A stretch of DNA of 64,000 bases from Streptomyces sp. F001 (GTDB lineage Bacteria; Actinomycetota; Actinomycetes; Streptomycetales; Streptomycetaceae), in the NCBI RefSeq assembly GCF_004187715.1, contig NZ_QZWF01000010.1, forward strand, positions 62,001-126,000, read 5' to 3'. This document shows, piece by piece, positions 40,691 to 51,601 of this stretch. Numbering within the stretch: the stretch's first letter is position 1; every line of letters starts with the position of its first letter. The position numbers were made by a program, and so were the translations under genes. Under the pieces are notes generated by a model, which ran no database searches, had not been told where the DNA came from, and worked only from the letters and a program-made list of their open reading frames with translations.

Positions 40691-41383
40691 TCATGAGGAC
40701 ACATGCACGGGCGTACGATCCCAGTCGTCCGGCAACGGGGGGACGGACCAGGACGGATCGGGGCGCCAGTGCTCCCAGCCGTCCGAGAACGGCGGCCCCC
40801 AGGCGCGGATCACCTCCACCGCGGACCGCCCCGCCGCCCTGACCCGCGCGGCCGACGGGGCGTCCATCAGCCCGTCCTGCTGGGCCTGCGCGAACTCGTC
40901 CTCGTCCCGCCAGTGCCAACTGCCGTCGGAGTGCACGGAGATGTCGAGAAAGTGATCCTCGGAGTCCACCCCGCCGTCCCACCGCACCAACGGCTCCTCG
41001 AGATTGATGTACCAGTTCTTGAACCGCCAGCCCGGCTCCCAGAACAGCCACACCGACCAGGGCTCACCCGGCCGCGCCAGCTTCAGCACACCCGTACCGA
41101 ACCACCGGTCGCGCTGCACCGTCCGCGGCTTGGTGTAGCGCGACTTCAGCGGCTCCTGATGCACCGGCGTACCGTCCGCGAGCACCGGCCTGACGCACTC
41201 CGTGCCGGGCGCCATCCAGACGGCGAGCAGCTCGGCATCGTCCTGTACGACGGTGACGGGGCGCGCTATGTGGAAGCGGTCGCCGCCGTTCTCCCGGTAC
41301 CGCCACAGGATCCGGCTCCCGGGCGCCCAGAAGGCCGCTGCTCCGCCCGCTTCCACGCGTCTCACCGCTCCGTCGTCCGCCAT
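40691..41383 (-). CDS. DUF402 domain protein
   Basis: 230 aa, ATG 41383. The DUF402 fold (FomD/YgaC-like, a nucleoside-diphosphate or nucleotide phosphatase fold in characterised members) is seen in WSVWLFWEPGWRFKNWYINLEEPLVRWDGGVDSEDHFLDISV, with the acidic cluster DGGVDSEDHFLD and later KEDE-like WRDEDEFAQAQQDGLM for metal binding. It lies between PP2C and fumC as in other Streptomyces. Substrate unknown. Confidence 0.9.
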   Translation of the reverse strand: MADDGAVRRVEAGGAAAFWAPGSRILWRYRENGGDRFHIARPVTVVQDDAELLAVWMAPGTECVRPVLADGTPVHQEPLKSRYTKPRTVQRDRWFGTGVLKLARPGEPWSVWLFWEPGWRFKNWYINLEEPLVRWDGGVDSEDHFLDISVHSDGSWHWRDEDEFAQAQQDGLMDAPSAARVRAAGRSAVEVIRAWGPPFSDGWEHWRPDPSWSVPPLPDDWDRTPVHVSS

Positions 41384-41465
41384 GCACAGATATTAGGTGT
41401 CACTGACATACGACGCTGCGGCGCGCGTCACGGTTCACGCGCCGGTCACGTGCCGGAACACCTCG

Positions 41466-42851
41466 TTACGGATGCGTCATCCGCAGGACGTCCAGAGCCT
41501 CGTCGAGCTGTTCGACGGTGAGGTCGCCGCGTTCCACGTAGCCGCTCTCCAGGACGACCTGGCGGATCGTCTTCCGCTCGGCCAGCGCCTTCTTGGCGAC
41601 CTTGGCGGCCTGCTCGTACCCGATGTACTTGTTGAGGGGGGTGACCACGGACGGTGACGATTCGGCGTACTCCCGGGCCCGCTCCCGGTCGGCGGTGATG
41701 CCGTCGACGGTGCGGTCGGCGAGCAGACGGGTGGCGGTGGACAGCAGCCGGATGGACTCGAGGACGTTCTTCGCGATCACCGGGAGCATGACGTTCAGCT
41801 CGAAGTTGCCGGCCGCACCCGCCCAGGCGACGGTGGCGTCGTTCCCGGTGACCTGGGCGGCGACCATCAGGACGGCCTCGGGGACGACCGGGTTGACCTT
41901 GCCCGGCATGATCGACGAGCCGGGCTGGAGGTCGGGCAGCGCGATCTCGGCGAGCCCGGTGCGCGGCCCGGAGGACATCCACCGCAGATCGTTGGCGATC
42001 TTCGTCAGTCCCACGGCGATGGTCCGCAGCTGGCCGCTGGTCTCCACGATCCCGTCCCGGGCGCCCTGCGCCTCGAAGTGGTCGCGGGCCTCGGTGAGCG
42101 GCAGCCCGGTGGCGCGGGCCACCTCCTCGATGACGGCGGCGGAGAAACCGGGCGGTGTGTTGATGCCGGTGCCGACGGCGGTGCCGCCGAGGGGGAGTTC
42201 GGCGAGGCGGGGGAGGGAGGCGTGGAGCCGCTCGATGCCGTAGCGGATCTGCGCGGCGTAACCGCCGAACTCCTGGCCGAGGGTCACCGGCGTGGCGTCC
42301 ATCAGATGCGTCCGCCCCGACTTCACGACGTCGGCGAACTCCTCCGACTTGCGGGTGAGGGAGGCGGCGAGGTGTTCGAGGGCGGGGACGAGGTCGCGGG
42401 TGACGGCGGCGGTGGCGGCGATGTGGATGGAGGAGGGGAAGACGTCGTTGGACGACTGCGAGGCGTTGACGTGGTCGTTGGGGTGGACGTCCCGGCCGAG
42501 CCGCTCGGTCGCGAGGGTGGCGATGACCTCGTTGGTGTTCATGTTGGACGAGGTACCGGAACCTGTCTGAAACACGTCGATGGGGAAGTGCTCGTCCCAC
42601 CGCCCCTCGGCGACCTCGGCGGCCGCCTCCTGGATCGCCTCGGCGATGTCCTTGTCGAGCACCCCGAGTTGGGCGTTGACCTTGGCGGCGGCGCCCTTGA
42701 TCCGCGCCAGGGCCTCGATGTGGGCCCGCTCGATCCGCTGCCCAGAGATCGGAAAGTTCTCGACGGCCCGCTGGGTCTGCGCCCGCCACTTGGCGTCGAC
42801 GGGGACCCGGACCTCGCCCATGGAGTCGTGCTCGATGCGGTATTCGCTCAT
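41466..42851 (-). CDS. fumC: class II fumarate hydratase
   Basis: 461 aa from ATG 42851 (MSEYRIEHDSMG). It hydrates fumarate to malate without an iron-sulfur cluster. Family marks: QTGSGTSSNMNTNEVIA, VNASQSSNDVFPSSIHI, SGRTHLMDATPVTLGQEF and the signature GSSIMPGKVNP with the mobile catalytic-loop serine. C-terminal segment LNKYIGYEQAAKVAKKALAE is as expected. A second, unrelated fumarase lies at 46538. Confidence 0.97.
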   Translation of the reverse strand: MSEYRIEHDSMGEVRVPVDAKWRAQTQRAVENFPISGQRIERAHIEALARIKGAAAKVNAQLGVLDKDIAEAIQEAAAEVAEGRWDEHFPIDVFQTGSGTSSNMNTNEVIATLATERLGRDVHPNDHVNASQSSNDVFPSSIHIAATAAVTRDLVPALEHLAASLTRKSEEFADVVKSGRTHLMDATPVTLGQEFGGYAAQIRYGIERLHASLPRLAELPLGGTAVGTGINTPPGFSAAVIEEVARATGLPLTEARDHFEAQGARDGIVETSGQLRTIAVGLTKIANDLRWMSSGPRTGLAEIALPDLQPGSSIMPGKVNPVVPEAVLMVAAQVTGNDATVAWAGAAGNFELNVMLPVIAKNVLESIRLLSTATRLLADRTVDGITADRERAREYAESSPSVVTPLNKYIGYEQAAKVAKKALAERKTIRQVVLESGYVERGDLTVEQLDEALDVLRMTHP

Positions 42852-42960
42852 ACCGGGTATAGCGATCCGGGGGGCGGCGATGTTCCGGGACGGGGCCACT
42901 TGGGCGGGCGGGCCGAGATGGCTTGGTTGCGGTGTGTGAGTGATCTACGACACGGGGGTT

Positions 42961-44625
42961 TCACCGGACGCTGTCGAGTTTCACGACCCGGGAGGACCTG
43001 AGGACCTTCCCGGTCGCGTCCAGGGCCCTGACCTGGAAGTACGGTCCCGGGGCGTTCGTGGCGACGGCGGTCTCGAATCCGGACCGCCTGGCGTGTCTGA
43101 CGACGACCGACAGGGAGTGGGCGTTCGGTCCGGCGAGCACCTGCCACGCTTTCGTCTGCGTCGAGCCGTTCCAGGAGGCGTGGACGATGTTGTGCCCGCC
43201 GCTGCTCCGTGCCGCCGCGCTCGGCGGGTAGTACGGCTTGCCGACCCATTCGTTCCGATACACCCGGTACGAGATGTTGGAGCCGGGCATCTTTGCGTCG
43301 TAGAGCAGGTTGTGCGAGCCGTTGCCCTCGGTGTTCCCCGCTCCCCCGTACTCCGAGTAGTACGGGCTCTGACCCCATCCGATGAATTCGTTGCCGTTGG
43401 GGAGGGCCTGGGTGTTTCCCTGGGTCGGCGAGTACAACGGCGGCTCGTGGTAGTAGGTCTTGACCGCGGTCGTCCTGCGGTTGCGGAAGTCCAGGCTGAG
43501 GACCAGGCCGTGTGACTGCTGTTCGGGCGCGCCGTCCGGCAGGTCGCAGCAGCCGTCGTCGAACATGCTGATCCGGTTTCCCGGCCGGAACCGGGCATCG
43601 TGCTGCCAGTAGAAGTCCGCGTTCGGGCCGAAGGTGAAGTCGCTTTTCTTCCCCCCGAGTTGCCAGCGCACCTTCCCGGATCTCTTGGCTACGTTGTAGA
43701 CCGCCCACATGTTCCGGGCCGAGATCAGCAACTGGCCGTCGGGTCCCTCGTCGACCGAGTTGATGTGAAAGGCGTCCCACACTCCGCCGGATGACGACGC
43801 ACTGGAGACCGACTCCTCGGAATCGGCGGGGTCGATGTGGTCCAGCGCGCTCCACGAATAGAGGAGTCTCCCCGTGGCGAGGTCGACCTCCTGGATCTCG
43901 CTGTTCAGGATGGATCCGTTCTGCGGGCCGCCATAGGGTGTGAGGTCCATGGGCACCGGTTTGGATGCGATGAACAGCGCCGTCCCCCTACGGGTCAGGG
44001 TGAATTCGTGTTCGTCCGGGTAGTAGCCGTGATGGGCGAAGACCGTTGTGAGCAGGCGGTAGCGGGTGTCGTAGATGTAGTAGCACCCGCCTGGTTCCGG
44101 CGCACCCGCCGGCAGGTTCGTGTACCACGGCGGCAGGGCGAGGGTTCCCTGCCACCAGGTGAGCACCGGCTGTGTTTTGTGCGTGCGAGCGTTGTAATAG
44201 GTCTGAACCCTGAAGTCGGCGTTCTGGAGGTTCGCGGAGGGCAAGGGGCGGAACCAGACCGGATCGCCGGAGTCGTCGTTGATCAGTGCGCCGGTCTGGC
44301 CGACCATCCTGTCAGCGCTGAACGGAGCGACAAAGATGTCGCCAGGAGCCGCCCCCGGCTTGTTCGCGGTCACAGTCACTCGCATCGGGCGAAGTTCCGG
44401 CTCGGAGACGAAACTCCACACATCGCTGCCCGACAGGATCGGGGGGGGGGCTTTCGGACGGGGGACGGGCTCCGTCGCGCACAAGCGAGACGAGTCCCCT
44501 CGCGGATTCGCCGCGGCCGAGGGCACGGAGCTGGCGATGACGCACCCCGCGACAAGCACGCAGGCCCCTACCGTGCGGTGGGTTCTTCTTCGCGCCCGGC
44601 GAGCCCACTGCTGTCGCGTCACCAT
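42961..44625 (-). CDS. secreted arylsulfotransferase-family protein
   Basis: 554 aa, ATG 44625. Signal peptide with a basic start (RRARRRTHR) and core ending near SVPSAAA-NP. The mature part is a beta-propeller-like arylsulfotransferase (ASST) domain: TWWQGTLALPPWY, YYIYDTRYRLLTTVFAHHGYYPDEHEFTLTRRGTAL, EVDLATGRLLYSWSALDHI, WDAFHINSVDEGPDGQLLISARNMWAVYNV, FYWQHDARF and QALPNGNEFIGWG. Bacterial ASSTs move sulfate between phenolic compounds; in Streptomyces the substrates are unknown. It is divergent from a secreted lipase, and the pair interrupts the fumarase region. Confidence 0.9.
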   Translation of the reverse strand: MVTRQQWARRARRRTHRTVGACVLVAGCVIASSVPSAAANPRGDSSRLCATEPVPRPKAPPPILSGSDVWSFVSEPELRPMRVTVTANKPGAAPGDIFVAPFSADRMVGQTGALINDDSGDPVWFRPLPSANLQNADFRVQTYYNARTHKTQPVLTWWQGTLALPPWYTNLPAGAPEPGGCYYIYDTRYRLLTTVFAHHGYYPDEHEFTLTRRGTALFIASKPVPMDLTPYGGPQNGSILNSEIQEVDLATGRLLYSWSALDHIDPADSEESVSSASSSGGVWDAFHINSVDEGPDGQLLISARNMWAVYNVAKRSGKVRWQLGGKKSDFTFGPNADFYWQHDARFRPGNRISMFDDGCCDLPDGAPEQQSHGLVLSLDFRNRRTTAVKTYYHEPPLYSPTQGNTQALPNGNEFIGWGQSPYYSEYGGAGNTEGNGSHNLLYDAKMPGSNISYRVYRNEWVGKPYYPPSAAARSSGGHNIVHASWNGSTQTKAWQVLAGPNAHSLSVVVRHARRSGFETAVATNAPGPYFQVRALDATGKVLRSSRVVKLDSVR

Positions 44626-44985
44626 TGCCGACCTCCTTTGGCGCGCCCGGCGCCCCTGTCCGATGGCAGTGCCTGCGAGTCTTCGGCTTTCTGTGCCTGG
44701 TCATCTCGTCGGCCGAGAATGATCGTGGCCGGGAAGCCGCGCTCACGGGTGACGGTAGGCAGTGCGGTCGGCCGGCGCCTGCCGAAGGCCGGTTGGGTGG
44801 GCCGTTCGAGCCTGCAGCCCGGATTGCCACTCATGCGTGCTCCGCAGTTTCGTGTGAGGGTTCCGACACGGCTGCTGGGGTGGTGTTGTGCCGCCGAACG
44901 GGGGATGAGGTGCCTTTTCGGCTTTCATCGGCTTCTTGTTTGGTCAATGCCGTGATGGCACCTGTCTCACAAAAGGTGGTAGATC
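44626..44985. other. 360-base divergent intergenic region
   Basis: Lies between divergent ASST and lipase genes, so it carries both promoters. The part at 44900-44985 is AT-richer (GGCTTTCATCGGCTTCTTGTTTGG) and the lipase site AAGGTGG lies at 44973-44979. No other gene is seen. Confidence 0.5.
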
Positions 44986-46392
44986 ATGGCACGACGGCAG
45001 GACGAGAAGACTGACAGTCCGGGCTGGATACCGCAGCCTCCGCAAGGAGGCTCATGGAAGCCGAACGGCCGCGGAGGGCGGGGAACCGGACGGGGGCGCC
45101 AGTTCTGGCGAAAGCTTTCCTGTCTCGGGCTCAGTGTCGTGGTCGTGACCGCGGTACCGGGGGCGGCCGGTGGGGCGGCGCATGCGGATGTCCGGCGGTC
45201 GGACTTCTACCGGTATCCGAGCAGTCAGGAGCTGGACGAGACAGCGGGTGGAGATGTCTTTGCCACCGAGCCGATGAAGGTCACCGAGCCGCTGCGGAAA
45301 GCGAGTTCTCGGGCGATGCGGATCATGTACCGCTCAGACGGAGTCCACGGGAAGCCTGTCGCGGTGACTGGTTTTCTGATGATCCCGAAGGGCAGGGCTC
45401 CCAGCGGTGGGTGGCCAGTAGTCGCATGGGGCCACGGCACTTCGGGTGTCGGGCCGGACTGCGCTCCCTCGCGGTACCCGAATCTCTATCCGTCTGCGTC
45501 CGATGAATATGGGGACATGGTCGCCCGCCTTCTGCGGGATGGGTACGCGGTCGTCGGCACCGACTACCCGGGGCTGGGCTTTCCCGGACAGCTGCACAAC
45601 TACATGCAGCTGTACACCCTGGCCCGATCAGTGATCGACAGCGTCAAGGCGGCGCGAAAGGTGTCGCCGCAGCTGGGACGGCAATGGTTCGCGGTGGGCC
45701 ACTCGGAAGGCGGGCAAGCCGTTCTCGGAGTGGACGAACTGGCCGCCCGCAGGGCGCCGGACCTGGAGTTCCTCGGCACCGTCCCGCTCGCACCCAGCAG
45801 TTACCAGGCGGAGTTCGCGGACGACATGTCTTCGCCGCCGCCCCCCGACGGGCCGGCCACCGCGGGCGCGGTCGGGTACTTGGCCTACATGGCGGTGGGA
45901 GCGAAGAAGTACGCACCGAAGAGCATCCGATACACGGATCTGGTGTCGCCAGAGGTCATGGCGCAGATGCCGACCGCGGAACGGCTCTGCTACCCCCAGC
46001 TCGTCTACCATCTGGCAACCCTCACCCAGCGCCTGCAGCACCTCGGCAATCCGGAGTGGGCGCGCAACCACACGCTGTACCAGTGGTTCAAGGACATTCA
46101 TCCGGCGCGTCAACGTTCTGCCGCGCCGATCCTGCTGCTGCAGGGCGGTGCGGACACCGACGTGACACCGGGGGCAACCAATCGCCTCGACGGAGATCTC
46201 TGCGCCCTCGGCGACGTCGTGGAGTACCACACCTATCCCAAGGCCGACCACAACACTCTGCTCGACGCCGCCTATCCCGACATCGCGGCGTGGCTGGACA
46301 CGCGGCTGAAAGGCCGTCCGGCCACACAGACCTGTCAGCCCGTCACCGGCACTGAGCCGGATGGTTCAGGACAGAGCGCACCACGAAAGTGA
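44986..46392 (+). CDS. secreted lipase/esterase (LIP family alpha/beta hydrolase)
   Basis: 468 aa, ATG 44986 with AAGGTGG six bases upstream. A ~40-residue Arg/Gly-rich N-terminus precedes the signal core (LSVVVVTAVPGAAGGAAHA). The alpha/beta-hydrolase core has the oxyanion region VVAWGHGTSGVG, the nucleophile elbow GHSEGG (Ser about 245), the acid loop LLLQGGADTDVTP and the catalytic His in YPKADHNTLLDA. Family of secretory lipases in actinobacteria and fungi. A terminator shared with the class I fumarase follows. Confidence 0.93.
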   Translation: MARRQDEKTDSPGWIPQPPQGGSWKPNGRGGRGTGRGRQFWRKLSCLGLSVVVVTAVPGAAGGAAHADVRRSDFYRYPSSQELDETAGGDVFATEPMKVTEPLRKASSRAMRIMYRSDGVHGKPVAVTGFLMIPKGRAPSGGWPVVAWGHGTSGVGPDCAPSRYPNLYPSASDEYGDMVARLLRDGYAVVGTDYPGLGFPGQLHNYMQLYTLARSVIDSVKAARKVSPQLGRQWFAVGHSEGGQAVLGVDELAARRAPDLEFLGTVPLAPSSYQAEFADDMSSPPPPDGPATAGAVGYLAYMAVGAKKYAPKSIRYTDLVSPEVMAQMPTAERLCYPQLVYHLATLTQRLQHLGNPEWARNHTLYQWFKDIHPARQRSAAPILLLQGGADTDVTPGATNRLDGDLCALGDVVEYHTYPKADHNTLLDAAYPDIAAWLDTRLKGRPATQTCQPVTGTEPDGSGQSAPRK

Positions 46393-46472
46393 CCATGCTC
46401 CAAGCCGACCTGACGTGCCCACGCTGCGCTCCCGGCGTCCGCCGGACGCGAGCAGGGGAGTCGACGGCAGAG

Positions 46473-46506
46473 AGCCCCTGACCGACGGCGGCGGATTTCA
46501 GGGGCT
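46473..46506. terminator. terminator between lipase and class I fumarase
   Basis: AGCCCCTGA (46473-46481) and TCAGGGGCT (46498-46506) form a perfect 9-bp stem followed by TTCT; it serves both converging genes. Confidence 0.8.
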
Positions 46507-46537
46507 TTCTGCTGCGGCTGCGGGTACCGTTCGCGGG

Positions 46538-48205
<1,668 letters not shown>

Positions 48206-48266
48206 GCGCCCATTCCTCACTCGACAGGCTGTCTTTTCAGGCTCGGTTCGCCTCCGGGGCGCCAAA

Positions 48267-48334
48267 GCCTGTGTCGAGACCGCGACCGTGCTCAGCCCTT
48301 CGGGCCTCCGCGCGTTCGCGGTCTCGACACAGGC
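48267..48334. repeat. perfect 19-bp inverted repeat
   Basis: GCCTGTGTCGAGACCGCGA (48267-48285) pairs with TCGCGGTCTCGACACAGGC (48316-48334); outside them GGGGCGC (about 48256) pairs with GCGCCCC (48335-48341) with a CAAA bulge. The loop (about 30 bases) is CTCAGCCCTTCGGGCCTCCG-like. Located between divergent fumarase and DUF1707 starts. Confidence 0.85.
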
Positions 48335-48449
48335 GCGCCCCTTCGGCTCACTCGCCGGCGGCTGGCCTCCATTGGCAGCGTCCACCAGCGTAGGACCTGG
48401 CACCGACGGCGAGCTTGTGAGGTAAGGCTCAGTTCGATGCCCCCAGGGG

Positions 48450-48478
48450 TGTCGCGATCTATCGTGTTTGGGTACGCT
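48450..48478 (+). promoter_or_regulatory. promoter of DUF1707 gene, probably leaderless
   Basis: -10-like TACGCT at 48473-48478 ends six bases before GTG 48485; a weak -35-like TGTCGC lies 17 bases upstream. No Shine-Dalgarno sequence precedes the GTG. Confidence 0.55.
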
Positions 48479-48484
48479 GCTCCC

Positions 48485-49183
48485 GTGGACCTTCAGAAGC
48501 AGACCGCTCCTGCGGCCGCCTCCGCGCCCGCCCCCTCCGAGCTCCGCGCGTCCGACGCCGACCGCGACCGCGTGGCCGACATCCTGCGCGACGCCCTCGC
48601 CGAGGGGCGCCTCACCGCCGAGGAGCACGCCGAGCGGGTGGAGGACGTCTTCCGCGCCAAGACGGTGGGCGAACTCGAGCCTCTCGTACGGGACCTGCCG
48701 GGCGCGCATCAACACCGCACACCTCCGGCCTACGCCGCCGTCCCGGGCCGCCCCACGGCCGGTGCGATACCCGCCGACCCGGACGAGAACGTGATCGCGG
48801 TGTTCAGCAGCGCCGTCCGCAAGGGCCGCTGGCGGGCGGGCCGCCGTATCCACGCGTACTCGATCTTCGGCAGCGTCGAGATCGATCTGAGCGAGGCGAT
48901 CTTCGAGTACCAGCAGGTCGTGATCAAGGCGTTCTCGCTCTTCGGGAACGTCGAGGTCCGCGTCCCGGAGAACGTCTCGCTGCGCGGCACCGGCGGCGGC
49001 GTCCTCGGCAACTTCGAGGTGGACACGCTGGACGCGCCGGACGCCGAGGCACCGGTGGTCTTCGTGGACGGCTGGGCCGTCCTGGGCAACATCGAGGCGC
49101 GGCCCAAGCGCGGCAAGCTCGTCGCGGACATTCTCGACCGGGTGCAGCGCAAGGTCGACAAGAGTGTGCGCAAGCACCTCTAG
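48485..49183 (+). CDS. DUF1707 SHOCT-like domain protein
   Basis: 232 aa, GTG 48485. Residues about 18-75 are the DUF1707 helical domain: ELRASDADRDRVADILRDALAEGRLTAEEHAERVEDVFRAKTVGELEPLVRDLP. The C-terminal 140 residues are a beta-repeat (LiaF-like) domain: VIAVFSSAVRKGRW, YSIFGSVEIDLSEAIF, FSLFGNVEVRVPENV, GVLGNFEVDTL and a basic end VRKHL. There are no membrane helices; relatives may act in envelope-stress sensing. Apparently transcribed without a leader. Confidence 0.9.
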   Translation: MDLQKQTAPAAASAPAPSELRASDADRDRVADILRDALAEGRLTAEEHAERVEDVFRAKTVGELEPLVRDLPGAHQHRTPPAYAAVPGRPTAGAIPADPDENVIAVFSSAVRKGRWRAGRRIHAYSIFGSVEIDLSEAIFEYQQVVIKAFSLFGNVEVRVPENVSLRGTGGGVLGNFEVDTLDAPDAEAPVVFVDGWAVLGNIEARPKRGKLVADILDRVQRKVDKSVRKHL

Positions 49184-49309
49184 CGTTCCCGGCGCCGCAC
49201 AAGAACGCACGAACTCCAGCGGTTGGGGACTCCCTGCATAGGCGCGCGTACAGCGGGTAGACCTTGCTGCATCGTCTCTCGCTCGCGAAGCCGTCGTCAG
49301 GAGTAGACC

Positions 49310-49687
49310 GTGCTGCAACCGCCGCATTCGTCCCTGCAGGTAGCTGCCGTTCCGGCCCAGCGGGTGCCAGCGCGAGACAGGGACCAAGACGCACCCTGGC
49401 ACACGGAGGCCGTGTGCCGGCGCGACGAGGCCGGCCTGTTCTTCGCACCCTCCAAGGAACCCACCGCCGCGCGGCTGTCCCGCGAGGAGGCGGCGAAGCG
49501 GGTCTGCGCCCGCTGCCCGGTGATGGTCGAATGCCGCGAACACGCCCTGCTCCAGCCCGAGCCGTACGGAGTCTGGGGCGGCCTCACCGCCGCCGAACGC
49601 CGAGTGGTCCTGGCGAGGCGCCGCCGCCGCGAACTGGAACTGAAGAAGGCAGCCCGCACGACGAACCACATAGCGGCGGCCGGCTAG
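49310..49687 (+). CDS. wblI: WhiB-family iron-sulfur transcription factor
   Basis: 125 aa, GTG 49310 with CAGGAG upstream. The four cluster cysteines are Cys36, Cys66, Cys69 and Cys75 (C-x29-C-x2-C-x5-C), followed by the turn YGVWGGLTAAERR and a basic tail ARRRRRELELKK. Wbl proteins bind sigma factors and DNA. By neighbourhood (DUF1707 before, glpX after) it corresponds, from memory, to S. coelicolor wblI; the symbol rests on that. Confidence 0.93.
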   Translation: MLQPPHSSLQVAAVPAQRVPARDRDQDAPWHTEAVCRRDEAGLFFAPSKEPTAARLSREEAAKRVCARCPVMVECREHALLQPEPYGVWGGLTAAERRVVLARRRRRELELKKAARTTNHIAAAG

Positions 49688-49700
49688 CCGTACGTACGAG

Positions 49701-49733
49701 AAGGGCGCCCCCACCGCACCGGGGGCGCCCTTT
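49701..49733. terminator. terminator between whiB-like gene and glpX
   Basis: AAGGGCGCCCCC and GGGGGCGCCCTT form a 12-bp stem over ACCGCACC, followed by T; 14 bases past the whiB-like stop. Confidence 0.9.
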
Positions 49734-49842
49734 AAGACACCGGCGAGCGGCCCGGCCGAAAGGGGCGCGGGGAACTGCGCGACCAGCCACGGACAACCCG
49801 CAACTTGCCCACGGCCCGCAGTCCCCGGCACTACCGGCGGAG

Positions 49843-50874
49843 CTACTTCGCCCGGTCGAAGTCGATCGCGCTGTAAGCCCGCAGCTTGCTCAGCCGGTGC
49901 TCGGAGTCGATCCGCCGCACCGTACCCGACCGCGACCGCATCACGATCGAGTCGGTCGTAGCAGTCTCGGACCGGTACCGAACCCCCCGCAGCAGCTCAC
50001 CATCGGTGATGCCGGTTGCGACGAAGAACACGTTCTCCCCGGTGACCAGATCCTCCGTGGTCAGCACGCGATCCAGATCGTGCCCCGCGTCAACCGCACG
50101 CTGCCGCTCCTCGTCGTCCTTCGGCCACAGCTTGCCCTGGATGGTGCCCCCCAGGCACTTCACGGCGCAGGCCGAGATGATGCCCTCGGGCGTACCGCCG
50201 ACCCCCAGCAGCAGGTCGACCCCCGTGCCCTCGCGCAGCGCCAGGATCGAGCCGGCGACATCGCCGTCGGAGATCAGCTTGATGCGTGCGCCGGTCTCCC
50301 GGATCTCGTTGATGATGCCCTCGTGCCGCGGCCGGTCGAGGATGACGACGGTGACGTCCTCGGGCTGGCGCGCCTTCGCCTTGGCGACCCGGCGGATGTT
50401 CACGGACACGGGTGCGTCGATGTCGACGAAGTCGGCCGCCTCGGGCCCGGTGACCAGCTTGTCCATGTAGAAGACGGCGGACGGGTCGAACATCGATCCG
50501 CGCTCGGCGGCGGCCAGCACCGCGATCGCGTTCGGCATGCCCTTCGCGGTCAGGGTCGTGCCGTCGATCGGGTCGACGGCGATGTCGCACTCGGGCCCGG
50601 TGCCGTCCCCGACGCGTTCCCCGTTGAAGAGCATCGGCGCCTCGTCCTTCTCGCCCTCCCCGATGACGACGACGCCGTTCATGGAGACGGTGGAGACGAG
50701 GGAGCGCATGGCGCGTACCGCGGCACCGTCGGCGCCGTTCTTGTCACCGCGGCCCACCCAGCGGCCGGCGGCCATCGCCGCGGCTTCGGTCACGCGGACC
50801 AGTTCCAGGGCGAGGTTGCGGTCGGGGGCCTCGGAGGGGACATCGAGTTCGGACGGCAGATGATGCTCGGTCAT
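49843..50874 (-). CDS. glpX: class II fructose-1,6-bisphosphatase
   Basis: 343 aa, ATG 50874. It dephosphorylates fructose-1,6-bisphosphate in gluconeogenesis. Metal and substrate motifs: GVVVIGEGEKDEAPMLFNGE, DIAVDPIDGTTL, ARIKLISDGDVAGSI, DLLLGVGGTPEGII. The only FBPase type in Streptomyces. Its promoter lies in the 126 bases to the divergent DUF4245 gene. Confidence 0.96.
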   Translation of the reverse strand: MTEHHLPSELDVPSEAPDRNLALELVRVTEAAAMAAGRWVGRGDKNGADGAAVRAMRSLVSTVSMNGVVVIGEGEKDEAPMLFNGERVGDGTGPECDIAVDPIDGTTLTAKGMPNAIAVLAAAERGSMFDPSAVFYMDKLVTGPEAADFVDIDAPVSVNIRRVAKAKARQPEDVTVVILDRPRHEGIINEIRETGARIKLISDGDVAGSILALREGTGVDLLLGVGGTPEGIISACAVKCLGGTIQGKLWPKDDEERQRAVDAGHDLDRVLTTEDLVTGENVFFVATGITDGELLRGVRYRSETATTDSIVMRSRSGTVRRIDSEHRLSKLRAYSAIDFDRAK

Positions 50875-51000
50875 CGGAACGCACCTTTCTGATACGACGA
50901 CGGCCGGATGAGGGTTTCGCTGATGACTCTATCGTCAGACGGCAGAATGAGCAGATACCCCCACGGATGAGCAGCGTGAGCACCTGCGACGATAGGACGC

Positions 51001-51534
51001 GTGGCAGGTACGAACGGTAAGCAGAAAACGGTCCGGGACATGGTGCTCTCCCTGGGCCTGATCGTGCTGGCGGCATGGGTCATCTACCTCTTCATCCCGC
51101 ACGACGACAAGGAACCCGACCTCCCGCGGGTCGACTACCGGGTCGAGCTGCTCACGGCACGCCGTGCTGCCGCGTATCCGGTCGCCGCGCCGGAGGGCCT
51201 GTCGCAGAGCTGGAAGCCGACGTCCGTCCGCTTCGACGGCACCGAGCACGACGTCTGGCACCTGGGCTTCCACGCCCCCGACGGGGAGTACGTGGCGGTG
51301 AAGCAGTCGACCGAGAAGCGCATCCCGTTCATCGAGGACGCGAGTCAGGGCGCGCAGGAGACCGAGGTCACCGAGGAGATCGGCGGCCGTACGTGGGTGC
51401 GGTACACCGGCGGGCGGTACGACGCGCTGGTGCTGGCCGAGGACGAGGACGCCAAGGGTGCGACGACGGTGGTCGCCGGCACGGGATCGTTCGGGCAGCT
51501 GGCGGAGGTGGCCGGGGCGCTGAAGACGTCCTGA
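51001..51534 (+). CDS. DUF4245 membrane-anchored protein
   Basis: 177 aa, GTG 51001 without a visible ribosome site, so possibly leaderless. One N-terminal membrane helix (about residues 14-32, VLSLGLIVLAAWVIYLFIP) and an external domain with VDYRVELLTARRAAAYPV, WKPTSVRFDG, WHLGFHAPDGEYVAVKQST and VVAGTGSFGQLAEVAGAL. The DUF4245 family sits beside glpX in actinobacteria; no function is known. Confidence 0.9.
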   Translation: MAGTNGKQKTVRDMVLSLGLIVLAAWVIYLFIPHDDKEPDLPRVDYRVELLTARRAAAYPVAAPEGLSQSWKPTSVRFDGTEHDVWHLGFHAPDGEYVAVKQSTEKRIPFIEDASQGAQETEVTEEIGGRTWVRYTGGRYDALVLAEDEDAKGATTVVAGTGSFGQLAEVAGALKTS

Positions 51535-51545
51535 GCCCCTGTGCA

Positions 51546-51591
51546 CCACAGCGAAGGCCCCCGGCACGGCAGCCGGGGGCCTTCGCTGTGG
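51546..51591. terminator. bidirectional terminator between DUF4245 and nitroreductase
   Basis: CCACAGCGAAGGCCCCCGGC and its reverse complement form a perfect 20-bp stem around ACGGCA between converging genes. Confidence 0.93.
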
Positions 51592-51601
51592 CGTACGCGT
51601 A

